Assembly: GCA_001896885.1 (NCBI GenBank)
Contig: MKRJ01000021.1
Coordinates: forward strand, 62,008-126,007
Direction: 5' to 3'
Length of the DNA: 64,000 nucleotides
From: Rhizobiales bacterium 65-79
GTDB lineage: Bacteria > Pseudomonadota > Alphaproteobacteria > Rhizobiales > Rhizobiaceae
Shown: in pieces, positions 25,450-34,940 of the stretch
Numbering within the stretch: position 1 is the first letter of the stretch
Layout of the letters: each line of letters starts with the position of its first letter
Program-made: the position numbers and the translations under genes
The notes under the pieces: model-generated
Databases searched by the model: none
Told to the model about the DNA's origin: nothing
What the model saw: the letters and a program-made list of their open reading frames with translations, nothing else

Positions 25450-26732
25450 AACGCCTGACCACCGCTTTCCTCGGTGCCGCGCTCGCGACGTCTGTTTTCG
25501 CCGCTCCAGCCTGGGCAGCGACCGAGATCAGCTTCTACTATCCCATCGCGGTCGGTGGACCGATCACCAAGATCGTCGACGGCTACGTCAAGAAGTTCGA
25601 GGAGGAGAACCCCGATATCGTCGTCAAGCCGGTCTATACGGGCAGCTATCAGGACTCGATCGTCAAGGCGATGACGGCCGCGCGCGCCGGCAACGCGCCC
25701 GATGCCGCCGTGCTCCTGTCCACCGACATGTTCACGCTGATCGACGCGGGAATGATCGTGCCCTACGATCAGATTGCGACATCCGACGCCGACAAGGCCT
25801 GGCTCTCGTCCTTCTATCCGGCCTTCATGGCCAACAGCGAGGCGAACGGCCACACCTGGGGCGTGCCGTTCCAGCGCTCGACCATCGTCCAGTACTACAA
25901 CAAGGAAGCCTTCAAGAAGGCCGGCCTCGATCCGGACAAGGCGCCTTCAACGTGGGATGAACTCGTCGCCGACGGAAAGAAACTGACCGTCAAGGACGGC
26001 TCCGGCAACATGACGCAATGGGGCCTGGAAATCCCGAGCTCCGGCTTCCCCTACTGGCTGTTCCAGGCGCTCGCCATCCAGAACGGCGCCGACCTCGCCA
26101 ACCAGAACGGCACCAAGGTCTATTTCAACGATCCGAAGGTGGTCGAGGCGGCGACGTTCTTCAAGGATCTCAGCGCCAAATACGATATCATGCCGAAGGG
26201 CATCATCGACTGGGGCACCGCGCCGAAGGACTTCTTCCAGGGCAAGACCGCGATAATGTGGACGACCACGGGTAATCTGACCAATGTCCGCAAGAACGCA
26301 CCCTTCGAATTCGGCGTGGCGCCGATGCCGGCGAAGGTGCAGGGCGGCTCGCCGACCGGCGGCGGCAATATCTACATCTTCAAGACCGACAACAAGGACA
26401 AGCAGGAAGCCGCGCTCAAATTCGCACGTTTCCTCACGTCGAAGGAGCGGGCCGCGGACTGGGGCATCGCGACGGGCTATATCGCCACGCGCGCCGATGC
26501 CTGGGACACGCCGGCGATGGCGGCTTACGTCAAAGACTTCCCGGCCGCGGCGGTCGCGCGCGACCAGTTGAAGGACGCCAAGGCCGAACTGTCGACGCAT
26601 GACAACCAGCGCGTCACCAAGGCTCTCGACGACGCGCTGCAGGCGATCCTGACCAGCGACGAGAAAGCGCAGGCCGCCCTCGACAAGGCGCAGCAGCAGG
26701 CGACCGCCATCCTGCGCCGCTATCAGGAATAG
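25446..26732 (+). CDS. ABC sugar/glycerophosphate-binding protein (UgpB-like)
   Basis: 428 residues with a Sec signal ([13 protein letters not shown]...A-W-A-A, cleavage near 24). Recognisable UgpB-like blocks: K-P-V-Y-T-G-S-Y-Q-D-S, P-F-Q-R-S-T-I-V-Q-Y-Y-N-K-E-A-F-K-K-A-G-L and T-W-D-E-L. Captures a carbohydrate or sn-glycerol-3-phosphate-type ligand in the periplasm for the two permeases that follow. Ligand identity is not certain because this family also binds other sugars. Confidence 0.88.
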   Translation: MKRLTTAFLGAALATSVFAAPAWAATEISFYYPIAVGGPITKIVDGYVKKFEEENPDIVVKPVYTGSYQDSIVKAMTAARAGNAPDAAVLLSTDMFTLIDAGMIVPYDQIATSDADKAWLSSFYPAFMANSEANGHTWGVPFQRSTIVQYYNKEAFKKAGLDPDKAPSTWDELVADGKKLTVKDGSGNMTQWGLEIPSSGFPYWLFQALAIQNGADLANQNGTKVYFNDPKVVEAATFFKDLSAKYDIMPKGIIDWGTAPKDFFQGKTAIMWTTTGNLTNVRKNAPFEFGVAPMPAKVQGGSPTGGGNIYIFKTDNKDKQEAALKFARFLTSKERAADWGIATGYIATRADAWDTPAMAAYVKDFPAAAVARDQLKDAKAELSTHDNQRVTKALDDALQAILTSDEKAQAALDKAQQQATAILRRYQE

Positions 26733-26803
26733 GCGTCGGAGGGCCGCCGGCCGGCCGGCGGCCCTTCTTCGAGTCAGGTGCAAGGCGTTCCTATCGAGGC
26801 AAT

Positions 26804-27694
26804 ATGGCGACGAGAACCGCACGTCGACTGAACATGCACGTCCAGGGCTGGCTGCTGGTGCTGCCGGCCGTGGTGCTTCTTGCCGCGTTCACCCATGTGC
26901 CGGTGGTCGAGACCTTCATCGGCAGCATTTTCTCGACGCCGCAGGCCGGCCATCCGGCGCATTTCATCGGCATCCAGCGCTACGGCGACATGGCGGCCGA
27001 CCCGATTTTCTGGCAGGCGCTGACCAACAATCTTCTCTACGCGCTGATCACCGTCCCGGTGTCGATCGGCCTGGCGCTCGCCATGGCGATATGGGTCAGC
27101 GGCCGCATTCCCGGCCGCGCCCTGCTCAGGCTGGCCTTCTTCATGCCTACCATCCTGCCGATGATCGCCGCCGCCAACATCTGGCTGTTCTTCTATACGC
27201 CCGGCTACGGGCTTCTGGACCAGGTTGCCCACCTCTTCGGGTTCGGCAGCACGAATTGGCTCGGCGATACATCGACCGCGCTCCCGTCCCTGATGGCCGT
27301 GACGATCTGGAAGGAATCCGGCTTCTTCATGATCTTCTTCCTCGCGGCGCTGCAGCAGGTGCCGCCGGATCTCTACGAGGCCGCGCGCATCGAGAACGCC
27401 ACGCGCTGGCAGGTCTTCGCCCGCATCACCTGGCCGCTCGTCATGCCGACGACGCTGTTCGTGGCGATCAATGCGCTGATCAATGCCTTCCGCATCGTCG
27501 ACCAGGTCATTGCAATGACCGGCGGCGGCCCCAACAACGCCACCTCGTTGCTTCTGTTCTACATCTATCAGGTGGCGTTCAGCTTCTGGGACACAGGCTA
27601 TGCCGCGGCGCTCTCGACCGTGCTCCTGATCGTCCTTGCCGTCGTCGCGCTCGGTCAGTTCTTCCTGCTCGACCGTCGCATCCACTACAGGTAG
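26804..27694 (+). CDS. ABC permease, UgpA/MalF type
   Basis: 296 residues, six membrane helices. The EAA coupling loop reads D-L-Y-E-A-A-R-I-E-N-A-T-R-W-Q-V-F, as in CUT1 permeases. It starts 71 nt after the binding-protein gene, a spacer that holds a GC-rich inverted sequence (GGGCCGCCGG...CCGGCGGCCC, 26741-26764) that may damp downstream expression. Pairs with the next permease. Confidence 0.9.
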   Translation: MATRTARRLNMHVQGWLLVLPAVVLLAAFTHVPVVETFIGSIFSTPQAGHPAHFIGIQRYGDMAADPIFWQALTNNLLYALITVPVSIGLALAMAIWVSGRIPGRALLRLAFFMPTILPMIAAANIWLFFYTPGYGLLDQVAHLFGFGSTNWLGDTSTALPSLMAVTIWKESGFFMIFFLAALQQVPPDLYEAARIENATRWQVFARITWPLVMPTTLFVAINALINAFRIVDQVIAMTGGGPNNATSLLLFYIYQVAFSFWDTGYAAALSTVLLIVLAVVALGQFFLLDRRIHYR

Positions 27695-27704
27695 GATGCG
27701 GACG

Positions 27705-28517
27705 ATGCCGGAAAACATACGTAGATCCGCCGTCATCACAGGCGGCTGGCTCCTCGGCCTGATCTGGGCGCTGCCGATCCTTTATGCCCTGTGGGCCGCG
27801 TTCCACCCCTCGGCCTACACGACGGATTTCGATCTGAAGGCGCCGTTGACGCTGCATAATTTCGCTCGCGCATGGGTAGCCGCCCCCTTCGCGCGCTATT
27901 TCCTCAATACGGTCATTCTCGTGATCGGCATCATGGTGGCGCAGTTCGTCATCTGTACGCTTGCCGCCTTCGCGCTTGCCCGCTGGCCGTTCCGCGGCAG
28001 CGGCATTCTCTTCGGGCTCATTCTCGTCCAGCTCATGGTGACGCCGGACGTGCTGATCGTCGAAAACTACCAGACGCTGCACATGCTCGGCCTGATCGAC
28101 ACGTTGACCGGCATCGGCATTCCCTACGTCGCCTCGGCCTTCGGCATCTTCCTTCTGCGGCAGGCTTTCAAGACGATCCCCAAGGAACTCGACGACGCGG
28201 CACGGATCGAGGGCGCGACCACGCTGCAGACGATCCTGCGCGTCTATCTGCCGCTCGCCCGCCCGGTCTATGTCGCCTACGGCCTCGTCTCGATCAGCTA
28301 TCACTGGAACAATTTCCTGTGGCCGCTGATCGTCACCAATTCGGTCTCGGCCCGCCCGCTCACCGTCGGGCTCCAGGTCTTCGCTTCGGTCGACCAGGGG
28401 ATCGACTGGTCGGTGATCTGCGCCGCAGCACTGATGACGTCGGCCCCCCTGATGATCCTCTTCCTCGTCTTCCAGCGCGCATTCATCCAAAGCTTCCTGC
28501 GGGCGGGAATTCGCTGA
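27705..28517 (+). CDS. ABC permease, UgpE/MalG type
   Basis: About 270 residues, six membrane helices. EAA loop: E-L-D-D-A-A-R-I-E-G-A-T-T-L-Q-T-I. ATG 27705 is 9 nt after AGGTAGG; ATG 27696 touches that sequence and is less likely. It is the last gene of the importer operon and is convergent with the branched-chain-type importer on the minus strand. No glycerophosphodiesterase or sugar-catabolic gene follows. Confidence 0.9.
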   Translation: MPENIRRSAVITGGWLLGLIWALPILYALWAAFHPSAYTTDFDLKAPLTLHNFARAWVAAPFARYFLNTVILVIGIMVAQFVICTLAAFALARWPFRGSGILFGLILVQLMVTPDVLIVENYQTLHMLGLIDTLTGIGIPYVASAFGIFLLRQAFKTIPKELDDAARIEGATTLQTILRVYLPLARPVYVAYGLVSISYHWNNFLWPLIVTNSVSARPLTVGLQVFASVDQGIDWSVICAAALMTSAPLMILFLVFQRAFIQSFLRAGIR

Positions 28518-28733
28518 GCGGATAACGCGGCATCGGCGCGTGGCAGGGGCGTAAGGCGGCCGGTTCTGCCGTCGGCATGGTTGAGGTCTCTTGTAGCCTG
28601 AGCGTGATGGGAAACCGGTATCGCACGATTTCCATTGGGGCCTCCTGCGCACATTCCGGCTTTCGTCGTGGCACCTGCGCCTGTGCCGCAAACCGTGATC
28701 AGCGCGATGCCGGTCCCGATCTTTCCCGCGTTC

Positions 28734-29450
28734 TTACAATCCCATATAAGCAGCCTGGATAGCGGCGTCGCTGGCGAGGTCGGCCGAGGCTCCCTCGCGG
28801 ACAATGCGGCCATGATCGATGACATAGGCGCGATCGGAAACGGCCAGCGCCTCCTGGACATTCTGCTCGACCAGCACCACGGTCAGTCCCCTCGTCCGCG
28901 CCAAGCGCTCGACCAGGAGGAAGACCTCGCCCACCATCTTCGGCGACAGGCCGACCGACGGCTCATCGAGCATGATCAGCTTGGGATCGCTCATGACGGC
29001 GCGCGCGATGGCGCACATCTGCCGCTCACCCCCCGACAGGTGACCGGCATATTGCTCGCGCCGCTCGCGCAAGATCGGGAAAAGCGTCGTTACATCATGG
29101 AGTGCCGTGCGGAACTCCGGCGAGCCGCGGCGCGAAAAACCTCCCATCTCGAGATTTTCCTGCACCGTCATGAACGGGAAAAGACGCCCACCTTCCGGGA
29201 CGAGGGCGAGGCCCCGCGCCGGGAGCTGGTGCGCGCGCAGGTGGCCGATGTCCACGCCGTCGAAAACGATGCGGCCCGAACTCGGACGGTTGATGCCGGC
29301 GATGGTGTTGAGCAGCGTCGTCTTGCCGGCGCCGTTGGCGCCGACGACCGACACGATCTCGCCTGGCTCGACGGAGATCGACACGCCCTCGAGTACGCCT
29401 GCCTGGCCGTAACCGGCATACAAGTTCTCGATCCGGAGCGCCGCACTCAT
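28734..29450 (-). CDS. Branched-chain-type ABC ATPase (LivF-like), importer 1
   Basis: 238 residues. Walker A G-A-N-G-A-G-K-T, signature L-S-G-G-E-R-Q-M, Walker B L-I-M-L-D-E-P-S-V-G-L-S and H-loop-region V-E-Q-N-V-Q-E-A, the LivF pattern. It overlaps the LivG-like gene by 4 nt (ATGA). It is the last gene of a long minus-strand operon that begins with CoA-ester catabolic genes at 38111, so the importer probably brings in that pathway's substrate rather than leucine. Confidence 0.92.
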   Translation of the reverse strand: MSAALRIENLYAGYGQAGVLEGVSISVEPGEIVSVVGANGAGKTTLLNTIAGINRPSSGRIVFDGVDIGHLRAHQLPARGLALVPEGGRLFPFMTVQENLEMGGFSRRGSPEFRTALHDVTTLFPILRERREQYAGHLSGGERQMCAIARAVMSDPKLIMLDEPSVGLSPKMVGEVFLLVERLARTRGLTVVLVEQNVQEALAVSDRAYVIDHGRIVREGASADLASDAAIQAAYMGL

Positions 29451-30172
29451 GTCCGCTTCCTACCGAGATAGGCTTCGACCACGTTCGGGTCGGAAAGCAC
29501 CGCCTCCGGCATGCCATCAGCGATCATCGCTCCGAAATCGAGGACAATGACGCGGCTCTCGAATGCCCGCACGACCTTCAAATTGTGCTCGATCACCAAG
29601 ATCGTCAGTCCCTCTCGATGCAGCCGCCGCACCAGTGCGATGACGTCGGCCACTTCGGTCTGGTTGAGGCCGGCCATGACCTCGTCGAGCAGAAGCACCG
29701 AACAGTCGAGCGCAAGGGCGCGGGCGATTTCCAGTCGCCGGCGCTCGCTCAGCGTCAGGTTGCCGGCCTTGATCCCGGCGCGTGCGCCGAGGCCGACAAG
29801 CTCCAGCATCTCCTCGGCCCGGCGCGAAGCGGCGGCGAGATCGCGGTGATGCAGGAATGCGCCGACCATAGCGTTCTCCAGCGTCGTCAGCGCGGTCAGC
29901 GTCTTGGAAATCTGGAATGTCCGCCCGAAACCACGGCGCGCCCGCACCTGCGGCGGCTCGTTCGTGATGTCCTGCCCTTTGAAGGCTACCCTGCCCGCCG
30001 TCGCGGGAAGCTGTCCGGTGACCAGATTGAAGAGCGTCGTCTTGCCCGCGCCGTTGGGGCCAATGATGGAGATGAGGTCGCCGGCGGCCATGCCGAAGGA
30101 CACGTCGGAGACGGCAGTGAGGCCGCCGAAGCGCTTGGTGAGGCCGGAAAGGGAAAGAAAGGCGCCACTCAC
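29447..30172 (-). CDS. Branched-chain-type ABC ATPase (LivG-like), importer 1
   Basis: 241 residues from GTG 30172, which overlaps the stop of the permease gene (GTGA). Walker A G-P-N-G-A-G-K-T, Walker B V-L-L-L-D-E-V-M-A-G-L-N and V-I-E-H-N-L-K-V-V. The signature segment reads L-T-L-S-E-R-R-R-L-E, a changed form of the usual L-S-x-G-x-x-R in LivG; the G is replaced by E. Heterodimerises with the LivF-like subunit. Confidence 0.92.
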   Translation of the reverse strand: MSGAFLSLSGLTKRFGGLTAVSDVSFGMAAGDLISIIGPNGAGKTTLFNLVTGQLPATAGRVAFKGQDITNEPPQVRARRGFGRTFQISKTLTALTTLENAMVGAFLHHRDLAAASRRAEEMLELVGLGARAGIKAGNLTLSERRRLEIARALALDCSVLLLDEVMAGLNQTEVADVIALVRRLHREGLTILVIEHNLKVVRAFESRVIVLDFGAMIADGMPEAVLSDPNVVEAYLGRKRT

Positions 30173-31182
30173 CAGAACCGCCTTCTTGCCCGATCCCACA
30201 GCATCACGGCGGTACCGACGATGCCGCGCTTCAGGAACAGCGCACAAAGCACCAGGATGACGCCGAGCACCAGAAGATTGCCGCCCGGCACGCTTGCACC
30301 CAGCCCTGCGCGAAGCTGGAATTCCAGCGGCACGATGAGAAGCGCTCCGGCCAATGGGCCGTATAGCATGCCGACGCCGCCGATCAGCGCGATCAGGGCG
30401 AACTTCACTCCCACGTCAGGCAGCGAGAGCAAGGTCGGGGGATCGACGAAACGCAGGTACATGGCAAAGATCGCGCCGCCGATGCCGGTCAGGGCCGCCG
30501 ACATCGCCATACCGGTCAGCTTGACACGAAGGACGCGGATGCCTGCGGCGCGCGCCGCGTCCTCGTCGATCTGCACCGCCTGCAGATAATAGCCGAGACG
30601 GCTGCGATAGGCATAGGCACAGACCAGCAGGCAGACGGCGAGGAAGCCCAGCATGAGCAGGGCATAGGAGAGGCGGCTGGCGAAGATCATGTTCGCGAGC
30701 CCCGCCTTGAAGGGAACGGACAGGCCGCGCGGGCCGCCGGTGAGCGTATCGGAATAGTTGGCGAGAACGAAGGCGACCTCGTTGAGCGCCATCGTCGCGA
30801 TGGCGAAAAAAGGCCCCTTGAGGCGGAATGTCGGCCACGAAACGAGAACCGCCGCGCCTGCCGCCAGTCCGGCGGCCGGAATAAGCGATATCCAGGGGCT
30901 CAGGCCGAGATGGATGTAGAGGTTCGCCGTCACATAGGCGCCGATCGCGAAGAATACGCCATGTCCGAGCGAGAACTGACCGCCGAAGCCGCCGATGATG
31001 TTCCAGGCCGATGCGAGCGATGCGAACAGAAACGTATAGGCGAGGATGTTGAGCGTGAAGGGATCGCGGCGATAGAGCCAGATCAGGGCGAGCAGCACAA
31101 CGAGGATCGCCGCGATGCGTAGCGCCTCCGCCGCGAAGGTCGTTATGCCTTCGGCGGCACGGCGCGGGGCTGAAACGGCCAT
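30169..31182 (-). CDS. Branched-chain-type ABC permease (LivM-like), importer 1
   Basis: About 337 residues, roughly nine hydrophobic helices. The LivM block S-L-G-H-G-V-F-F-A-I-G-A-Y is clear. ATG 31182 has AGGA 8 nt upstream; a GTG at 31200 would overlap the LivH-like gene by 14 nt. Works with the LivH-like permease. Confidence 0.91.
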   Translation of the reverse strand: MAVSAPRRAAEGITTFAAEALRIAAILVVLLALIWLYRRDPFTLNILAYTFLFASLASAWNIIGGFGGQFSLGHGVFFAIGAYVTANLYIHLGLSPWISLIPAAGLAAGAAVLVSWPTFRLKGPFFAIATMALNEVAFVLANYSDTLTGGPRGLSVPFKAGLANMIFASRLSYALLMLGFLAVCLLVCAYAYRSRLGYYLQAVQIDEDAARAAGIRVLRVKLTGMAMSAALTGIGGAIFAMYLRFVDPPTLLSLPDVGVKFALIALIGGVGMLYGPLAGALLIVPLEFQLRAGLGASVPGGNLLVLGVILVLCALFLKRGIVGTAVMLWDRARRRFW

Positions 31183-31186
31183 GGCG

Positions 31187-32077
31187 TCAATCCTGCTCAC
31201 GCAGACCGATCTCCTCAGCGCCGACCACGCCGAACAGGCCGGATGGCCGGACGATCAACATCCCGATGAAGATCGCAAACCAGATCGCGGTCTTCAGCGA
31301 CGGATCCAGATAATAACCGGCGACCGCCTCGGTTACCCCGATCAGGAAGCCGCCTATATAGGCGCCCCACACGCTGCCCAGCCCGCCAAGAACGACGACG
31401 GCAAAGGCGGCAAGGATGAAGTTGCCGCCAATCTGCGGGGACATGGTGTAGATCGGCGCGATCAGCGTCCCGGCAAGCCCAGCCAGCGCGGCACCCGCGC
31501 CGAAAGTGAGCATGAACGCCCATTCGACATGGATGCCCATGAGGCGGGCCGCGCGACGGTCCTGGGTGACCGCGCGCACGGCCTTGCCGAGCATGGTATT
31601 CTTCACGAACCAGGAAAGGAAAAGCGCCGCGGCGCTCACGGCGACCAGCGCGATCAGGCGCACCAGGCTGATCTTGATGCCGCCGACGTCGACGACGATC
31701 GACGACAGGGCGCTCGGCGCGGTGTAGCCCACGCCGCGAGTGATGGCGAGCACCGCGTTCTGGAAGATCAGCAGAAGACCGAAAGTAGCGAATATCTGCA
31801 TCATCGGCTCGCCCTGCAGGGGCTGCAGGACGAAGCGCTGGATCAATACGCCGAAGACGAACATCGCCGGAACCACGATCACCAGCGAAGCATAAGGGTC
31901 CATGCCGAGCAGGAAATAGCACATATACGCGCCATACATGCCGAGCATGACCAACTCGCCATGCGCGAAGTTGACGATCCGGATGACGCCGAAAATCAGG
32001 TTGAGGCCCATGCTGATCAGGCCATAGATGCCACCCAGCAGCAGGCCGACGACGATGATGTTCAACAGGCCCGACAT
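31187..32077 (-). CDS. Branched-chain-type ABC permease (LivH-like), importer 1
   Basis: 296 residues, about eight helices. The N-terminus G-L-I-S-M-G-L-N-L-I-F-G-V-I-R-I-V-N-F-A-H-G and the late V-V-V-L-G-G-L-G-S-V-x-G-A are the LivH signatures. AGGAGA precedes the start at 32077. Follows the binding-protein gene by 67 nt. Confidence 0.92.
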   Translation of the reverse strand: MSGLLNIIVVGLLLGGIYGLISMGLNLIFGVIRIVNFAHGELVMLGMYGAYMCYFLLGMDPYASLVIVVPAMFVFGVLIQRFVLQPLQGEPMMQIFATFGLLLIFQNAVLAITRGVGYTAPSALSSIVVDVGGIKISLVRLIALVAVSAAALFLSWFVKNTMLGKAVRAVTQDRRAARLMGIHVEWAFMLTFGAGAALAGLAGTLIAPIYTMSPQIGGNFILAAFAVVVLGGLGSVWGAYIGGFLIGVTEAVAGYYLDPSLKTAIWFAIFIGMLIVRPSGLFGVVGAEEIGLREQD

Positions 32078-32144
32078 GTCCGTCTCCTCTATGGCGACGG
32101 GAGGGCCGTGCCCGCCGGCACGGCCGCCCTGTCCTCCGGGTTCC

Positions 32145-33365
32145 CTACTTGCCCGGCATGACTGGCTTGTGGTCGCCCGCGGCAGCCACCGGATAGATCG
32201 TCACCTGCTTGCCGGACTGCCACTGGATGACGGTCGGGAAGGCTCGCGTATTTTGGGCCTTCTCGTCATATTTGACGCCGAAGCCCGTAGCATAGCTGCT
32301 CTCCGGCTTGTCGAATTTGGGGAGCACCGCCTTGACGGCGGCCGGATCGGCGCTGCCGGCAGCGGCAACAGCCTCCGCCATCATCTGGAACCCGACATAG
32401 GCCGCCATGCTCTGCGGCGCGACCGGCTCCTGCTTGTACTTTGCCTTGTAGGCAGCTAGGTAGGCGCTCGAACCAGGTCCGAACTTCTCGGAGATGTCCG
32501 GCCGCGGGTAGCTGACGACGTAGAGTCCCTCGACGCCATCCTTGCCCATCGCCTCAAGCGTCTCGTTGGTGTCTCCCGTGCCGACGAAGACGGCCGCCGG
32601 CTTGAAGCCCTGGTCGCGCGCCGTCCTGAGCAGCAGGTTCCCGTCCGGTACGTAGCCCGTTTCCAGCCAGACATCGGGCTGGGCGTTCTTCGCGCGCAGC
32701 ACGGAATCCGTCAGGTCGATCGACTTGTAACTGTGCGCGCCGACGCCGACCACCTGCACGCCCGCCTTCTTCAGCTCATCTTCCTGCTGCTTTGCGATCG
32801 AGGTTCCGTAAATGGAGTCCTCATGCTCGATCCATACCTTCAGTTCGGAAGGCTTCTTGCCGAGTTGCCCAGCCACCAGGTCCGTGATGAAGCTCACCGA
32901 GCGCGCCGCGAAAGACGCCGAATAGGGGCCGGAGCGGACGAAATTCAGCAGGCCGCGCTCCGTCAGGTTGGCGGCAAGCGCGTTGGTGTCCCAGTAGAGC
33001 TTGTTGTAGTTGAGCGCGGCTTCCGAGGCGGCCTGCGACACCGCCGAGAGATAGGTCCCGATGAAGACGTCCACATTGTCGCGGCCGGCGAGCTGCTCGA
33101 TGGCCGCAATGCCCTCCTGCGGGGTCGTCGCATTGCCCCGGATGATCTCGATCTGCTTGCCCAAGAGCCCGCCCTTGGCGTTGAGCGCGTCCGCCGCCAG
33201 TTCGTAGCCGCGGGTGACTTCGGTTCCATAGAGGGCCGTCGCACCCGAATACGGATTGATGGCGCCGACCTTGAAAGTGTCAGCCGACCACGCCGGCGTA
33301 ACGGCGATGAGCGCCCCGGTGAGCGCGGTAGCGAGCAATGCGCGTCTGTTTATCCTGGCAAGCAT
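32145..33365 (-). CDS. Branched-chain-type ABC substrate-binding protein (LivK-like), importer 1
   Basis: 406 residues; signal peptide R-R-A-L-L-A-T-A-L-T-G-A-L-I-A-V-T-P-A-W-S-A with cleavage near 27. The mature start F-K-V-G-A-I-N-P-Y-S-G is the type I periplasmic-binding fold. GGGAGGA precedes the start at 33365. Ligands of this family range from amino acids to amides, aromatics and short acids; the operon partners favour a carboxylic acid or amide that is later handled as a CoA ester. Confidence 0.9.
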   Translation of the reverse strand: MLARINRRALLATALTGALIAVTPAWSADTFKVGAINPYSGATALYGTEVTRGYELAADALNAKGGLLGKQIEIIRGNATTPQEGIAAIEQLAGRDNVDVFIGTYLSAVSQAASEAALNYNKLYWDTNALAANLTERGLLNFVRSGPYSASFAARSVSFITDLVAGQLGKKPSELKVWIEHEDSIYGTSIAKQQEDELKKAGVQVVGVGAHSYKSIDLTDSVLRAKNAQPDVWLETGYVPDGNLLLRTARDQGFKPAAVFVGTGDTNETLEAMGKDGVEGLYVVSYPRPDISEKFGPGSSAYLAAYKAKYKQEPVAPQSMAAYVGFQMMAEAVAAAGSADPAAVKAVLPKFDKPESSYATGFGVKYDEKAQNTRAFPTVIQWQSGKQVTIYPVAAAGDHKPVMPGK

Positions 33366-33406
33366 TCATTCCTCCCTTGGTTCTTTTCCAGTTTTCGTCC
33401 GTCTTC

Positions 33407-33796
33407 TCAGCTCGGGTCGAGGCGATAGCGCGGCAGCAGGCGATCGTGGTCTCTTTCGAACGCCAGTATGGCCTTCCTTCCGATGACATCCTCATCGGGG
33501 GGAATTTCGATGATATTGGTGATCATGCGCGGCCCCTCGTCGAGCTCGACGATGGCCACGTTGTAGGGGAGTCGGTCGGCGAAGCGCTTGTCGAAAGCCG
33601 CATGATAGACGACCCAGCTCACGACCGTCGCCTTGCCGCTTGCCTCTTCCCAGCCCCAGTCGGCCGACCAGCAATGCGGGCAGTCCTCGCGCGGCGGCAG
33701 CCATGCCTCACCGCATGCGCGGCAACGCTGGAACGTGAGCCTGCCCGCGTCGAGGCCGGCGCGGTAGGTGTCGTAAGGCGCCGCCGTCACGGCCAT
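33407..33796 (-). CDS. DUF35 zinc-ribbon/OB-fold protein (thiolase partner)
   Basis: 129 residues. An N-terminal rubredoxin-like zinc ribbon with Cys at 25, 28, 39 and 42 is followed by an OB-fold (V-S-W-V-V-Y...Y-N-V-A-I-V-E-L-D-E-G-P-R). DUF35 proteins act as obligate partners of thiolase-fold enzymes, for example ChsH2 with the Ltp2 aldolase of steroid side-chain degradation. It lies 16 nt after such a thiolase-fold gene, matching that pairing. Confidence 0.88.
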   Translation of the reverse strand: MAVTAAPYDTYRAGLDAGRLTFQRCRACGEAWLPPREDCPHCWSADWGWEEASGKATVVSWVVYHAAFDKRFADRLPYNVAIVELDEGPRMITNIIEIPPDEDVIGRKAILAFERDHDRLLPRYRLDPS

Positions 33797-33812
33797 CTCC
33801 CGGCCCGGGAAA

Positions 33813-34940
33813 TCATTGGCGTCCGAGGATCAGCGTCGAATGCGTATGCATGATCCCTCCCTGGTTGGAGACGATGCAGGTTTCAGCGTCGAGTACTTGA
33901 TTGCTGGAAAAGCCGCGCATCTGCCGAACCCCTTCGAGGACGAGTTGCAGGCCGGGCATGCCGGTCTCGGAAAGCAGGCCGCCGGAGGTGTTGAGCGGCA
34001 GCGCCCCTCCCACCTCGAAGCCTCCTTCCTTCACAAGCGCGGCAAGCTTGCCCTTGGGCGCGAAGCCATAGGCTTCCAGCGTCATCGCCACGGTGATCGT
34101 GAAGCAGTCGTAGATCTGCGCGACATCGATATCCTTCGGCGCCAGTCCCGCCATCGCAAAAGCCGTCCTGGCTGAGACGCCCGCCTGCGTCTCCGTCAGA
34201 TCCTCGCGCAGCGGAACGTCGATCGAGGAGTTGCCCTGGCCGAAACCGAGGATCGGCACCGGAGCCTTGACGCCGAGATCCTTCGCGCGGTCGGCCGACA
34301 TCACGACGACGGCCGCCGCGCCGTCCGAGACAAGGCAGCAATCGTCGCGGCGCAGCGGCCCGACGACCCAAGGCGAGGCGTCGTACATCTCCCGCGTCAG
34401 CGGCAATCTCAGTTGAGCGTGCGGATTGTCGGCGCCGTGCTTGCGGCATGCCATGGCAATGGCGGCATGGATGTCGCTCACGTCCCCATGGTCATGCATG
34501 TAGCGCCGCGCAATCATCGCATAGCCGGCGACGACGCTGGACCAGCCGAAATCGGCATCATCGCCCCAGACTTTCTCGTAGGCGTGACGCGATCCGGTAC
34601 GCGGGTTGTCGGCGAGCGTGACCAGCGCGACCTCGCACTGCCCCGCCTCGATCGCCATGGCGGCAATGGCGATCATGGAGATGTTGGAGGCGCCGCCCTG
34701 GTCGAAGACGCCGCCGAAGCGCGGGCTCATGCCCATCGCTTCGGCCAGCTTCTGGCCGTACATCATCTCGACCTTGGACGTCGGCACTTTCACCAGCAGC
34801 CCGTCGACCGCGTTCTTCTCTATTCCCGCATCTGCGACAGCATTGCGGCAGGCTTCAATGTTGAGCGAAACCGTCGATCGCCCCGGCTGTTTGCCGAAAG
34901 CCGTGTGACCTATGCCGGCGATGACCGCCTTGCCGCGCAT
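33813..34940 (-). CDS. Thiolase-fold protein without the nucleophile Cys (SCP-x/Ltp2-like)
   Basis: 375 residues from ATG 34940, which overlaps the CoA-transferase stop (TGATG). The fold is thiolase-like (A-V-I-A-G-I-G-H-T-A-F-G-K; late I-Y-D-C-F-T-I-T-V; N-T-S-G-G). At the place of the usual active-site Cys (about residue 85) the sequence is F-D-Q-G-G-A-S-N-I-S. Cys-less members paired with DUF35 proteins include the retro-aldolase Ltp2. Placed after an acyl-CoA dehydrogenase and an enoyl-CoA hydratase, it could split a beta-hydroxyacyl-CoA by retro-aldol cleavage rather than by CoA thiolysis. That is inference. Confidence 0.85.
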   Translation of the reverse strand: MRGKAVIAGIGHTAFGKQPGRSTVSLNIEACRNAVADAGIEKNAVDGLLVKVPTSKVEMMYGQKLAEAMGMSPRFGGVFDQGGASNISMIAIAAMAIEAGQCEVALVTLADNPRTGSRHAYEKVWGDDADFGWSSVVAGYAMIARRYMHDHGDVSDIHAAIAMACRKHGADNPHAQLRLPLTREMYDASPWVVGPLRRDDCCLVSDGAAAVVVMSADRAKDLGVKAPVPILGFGQGNSSIDVPLREDLTETQAGVSARTAFAMAGLAPKDIDVAQIYDCFTITVAMTLEAYGFAPKGKLAALVKEGGFEVGGALPLNTSGGLLSETGMPGLQLVLEGVRQMRGFSSNQVLDAETCIVSNQGGIMHTHSTLILGRQ

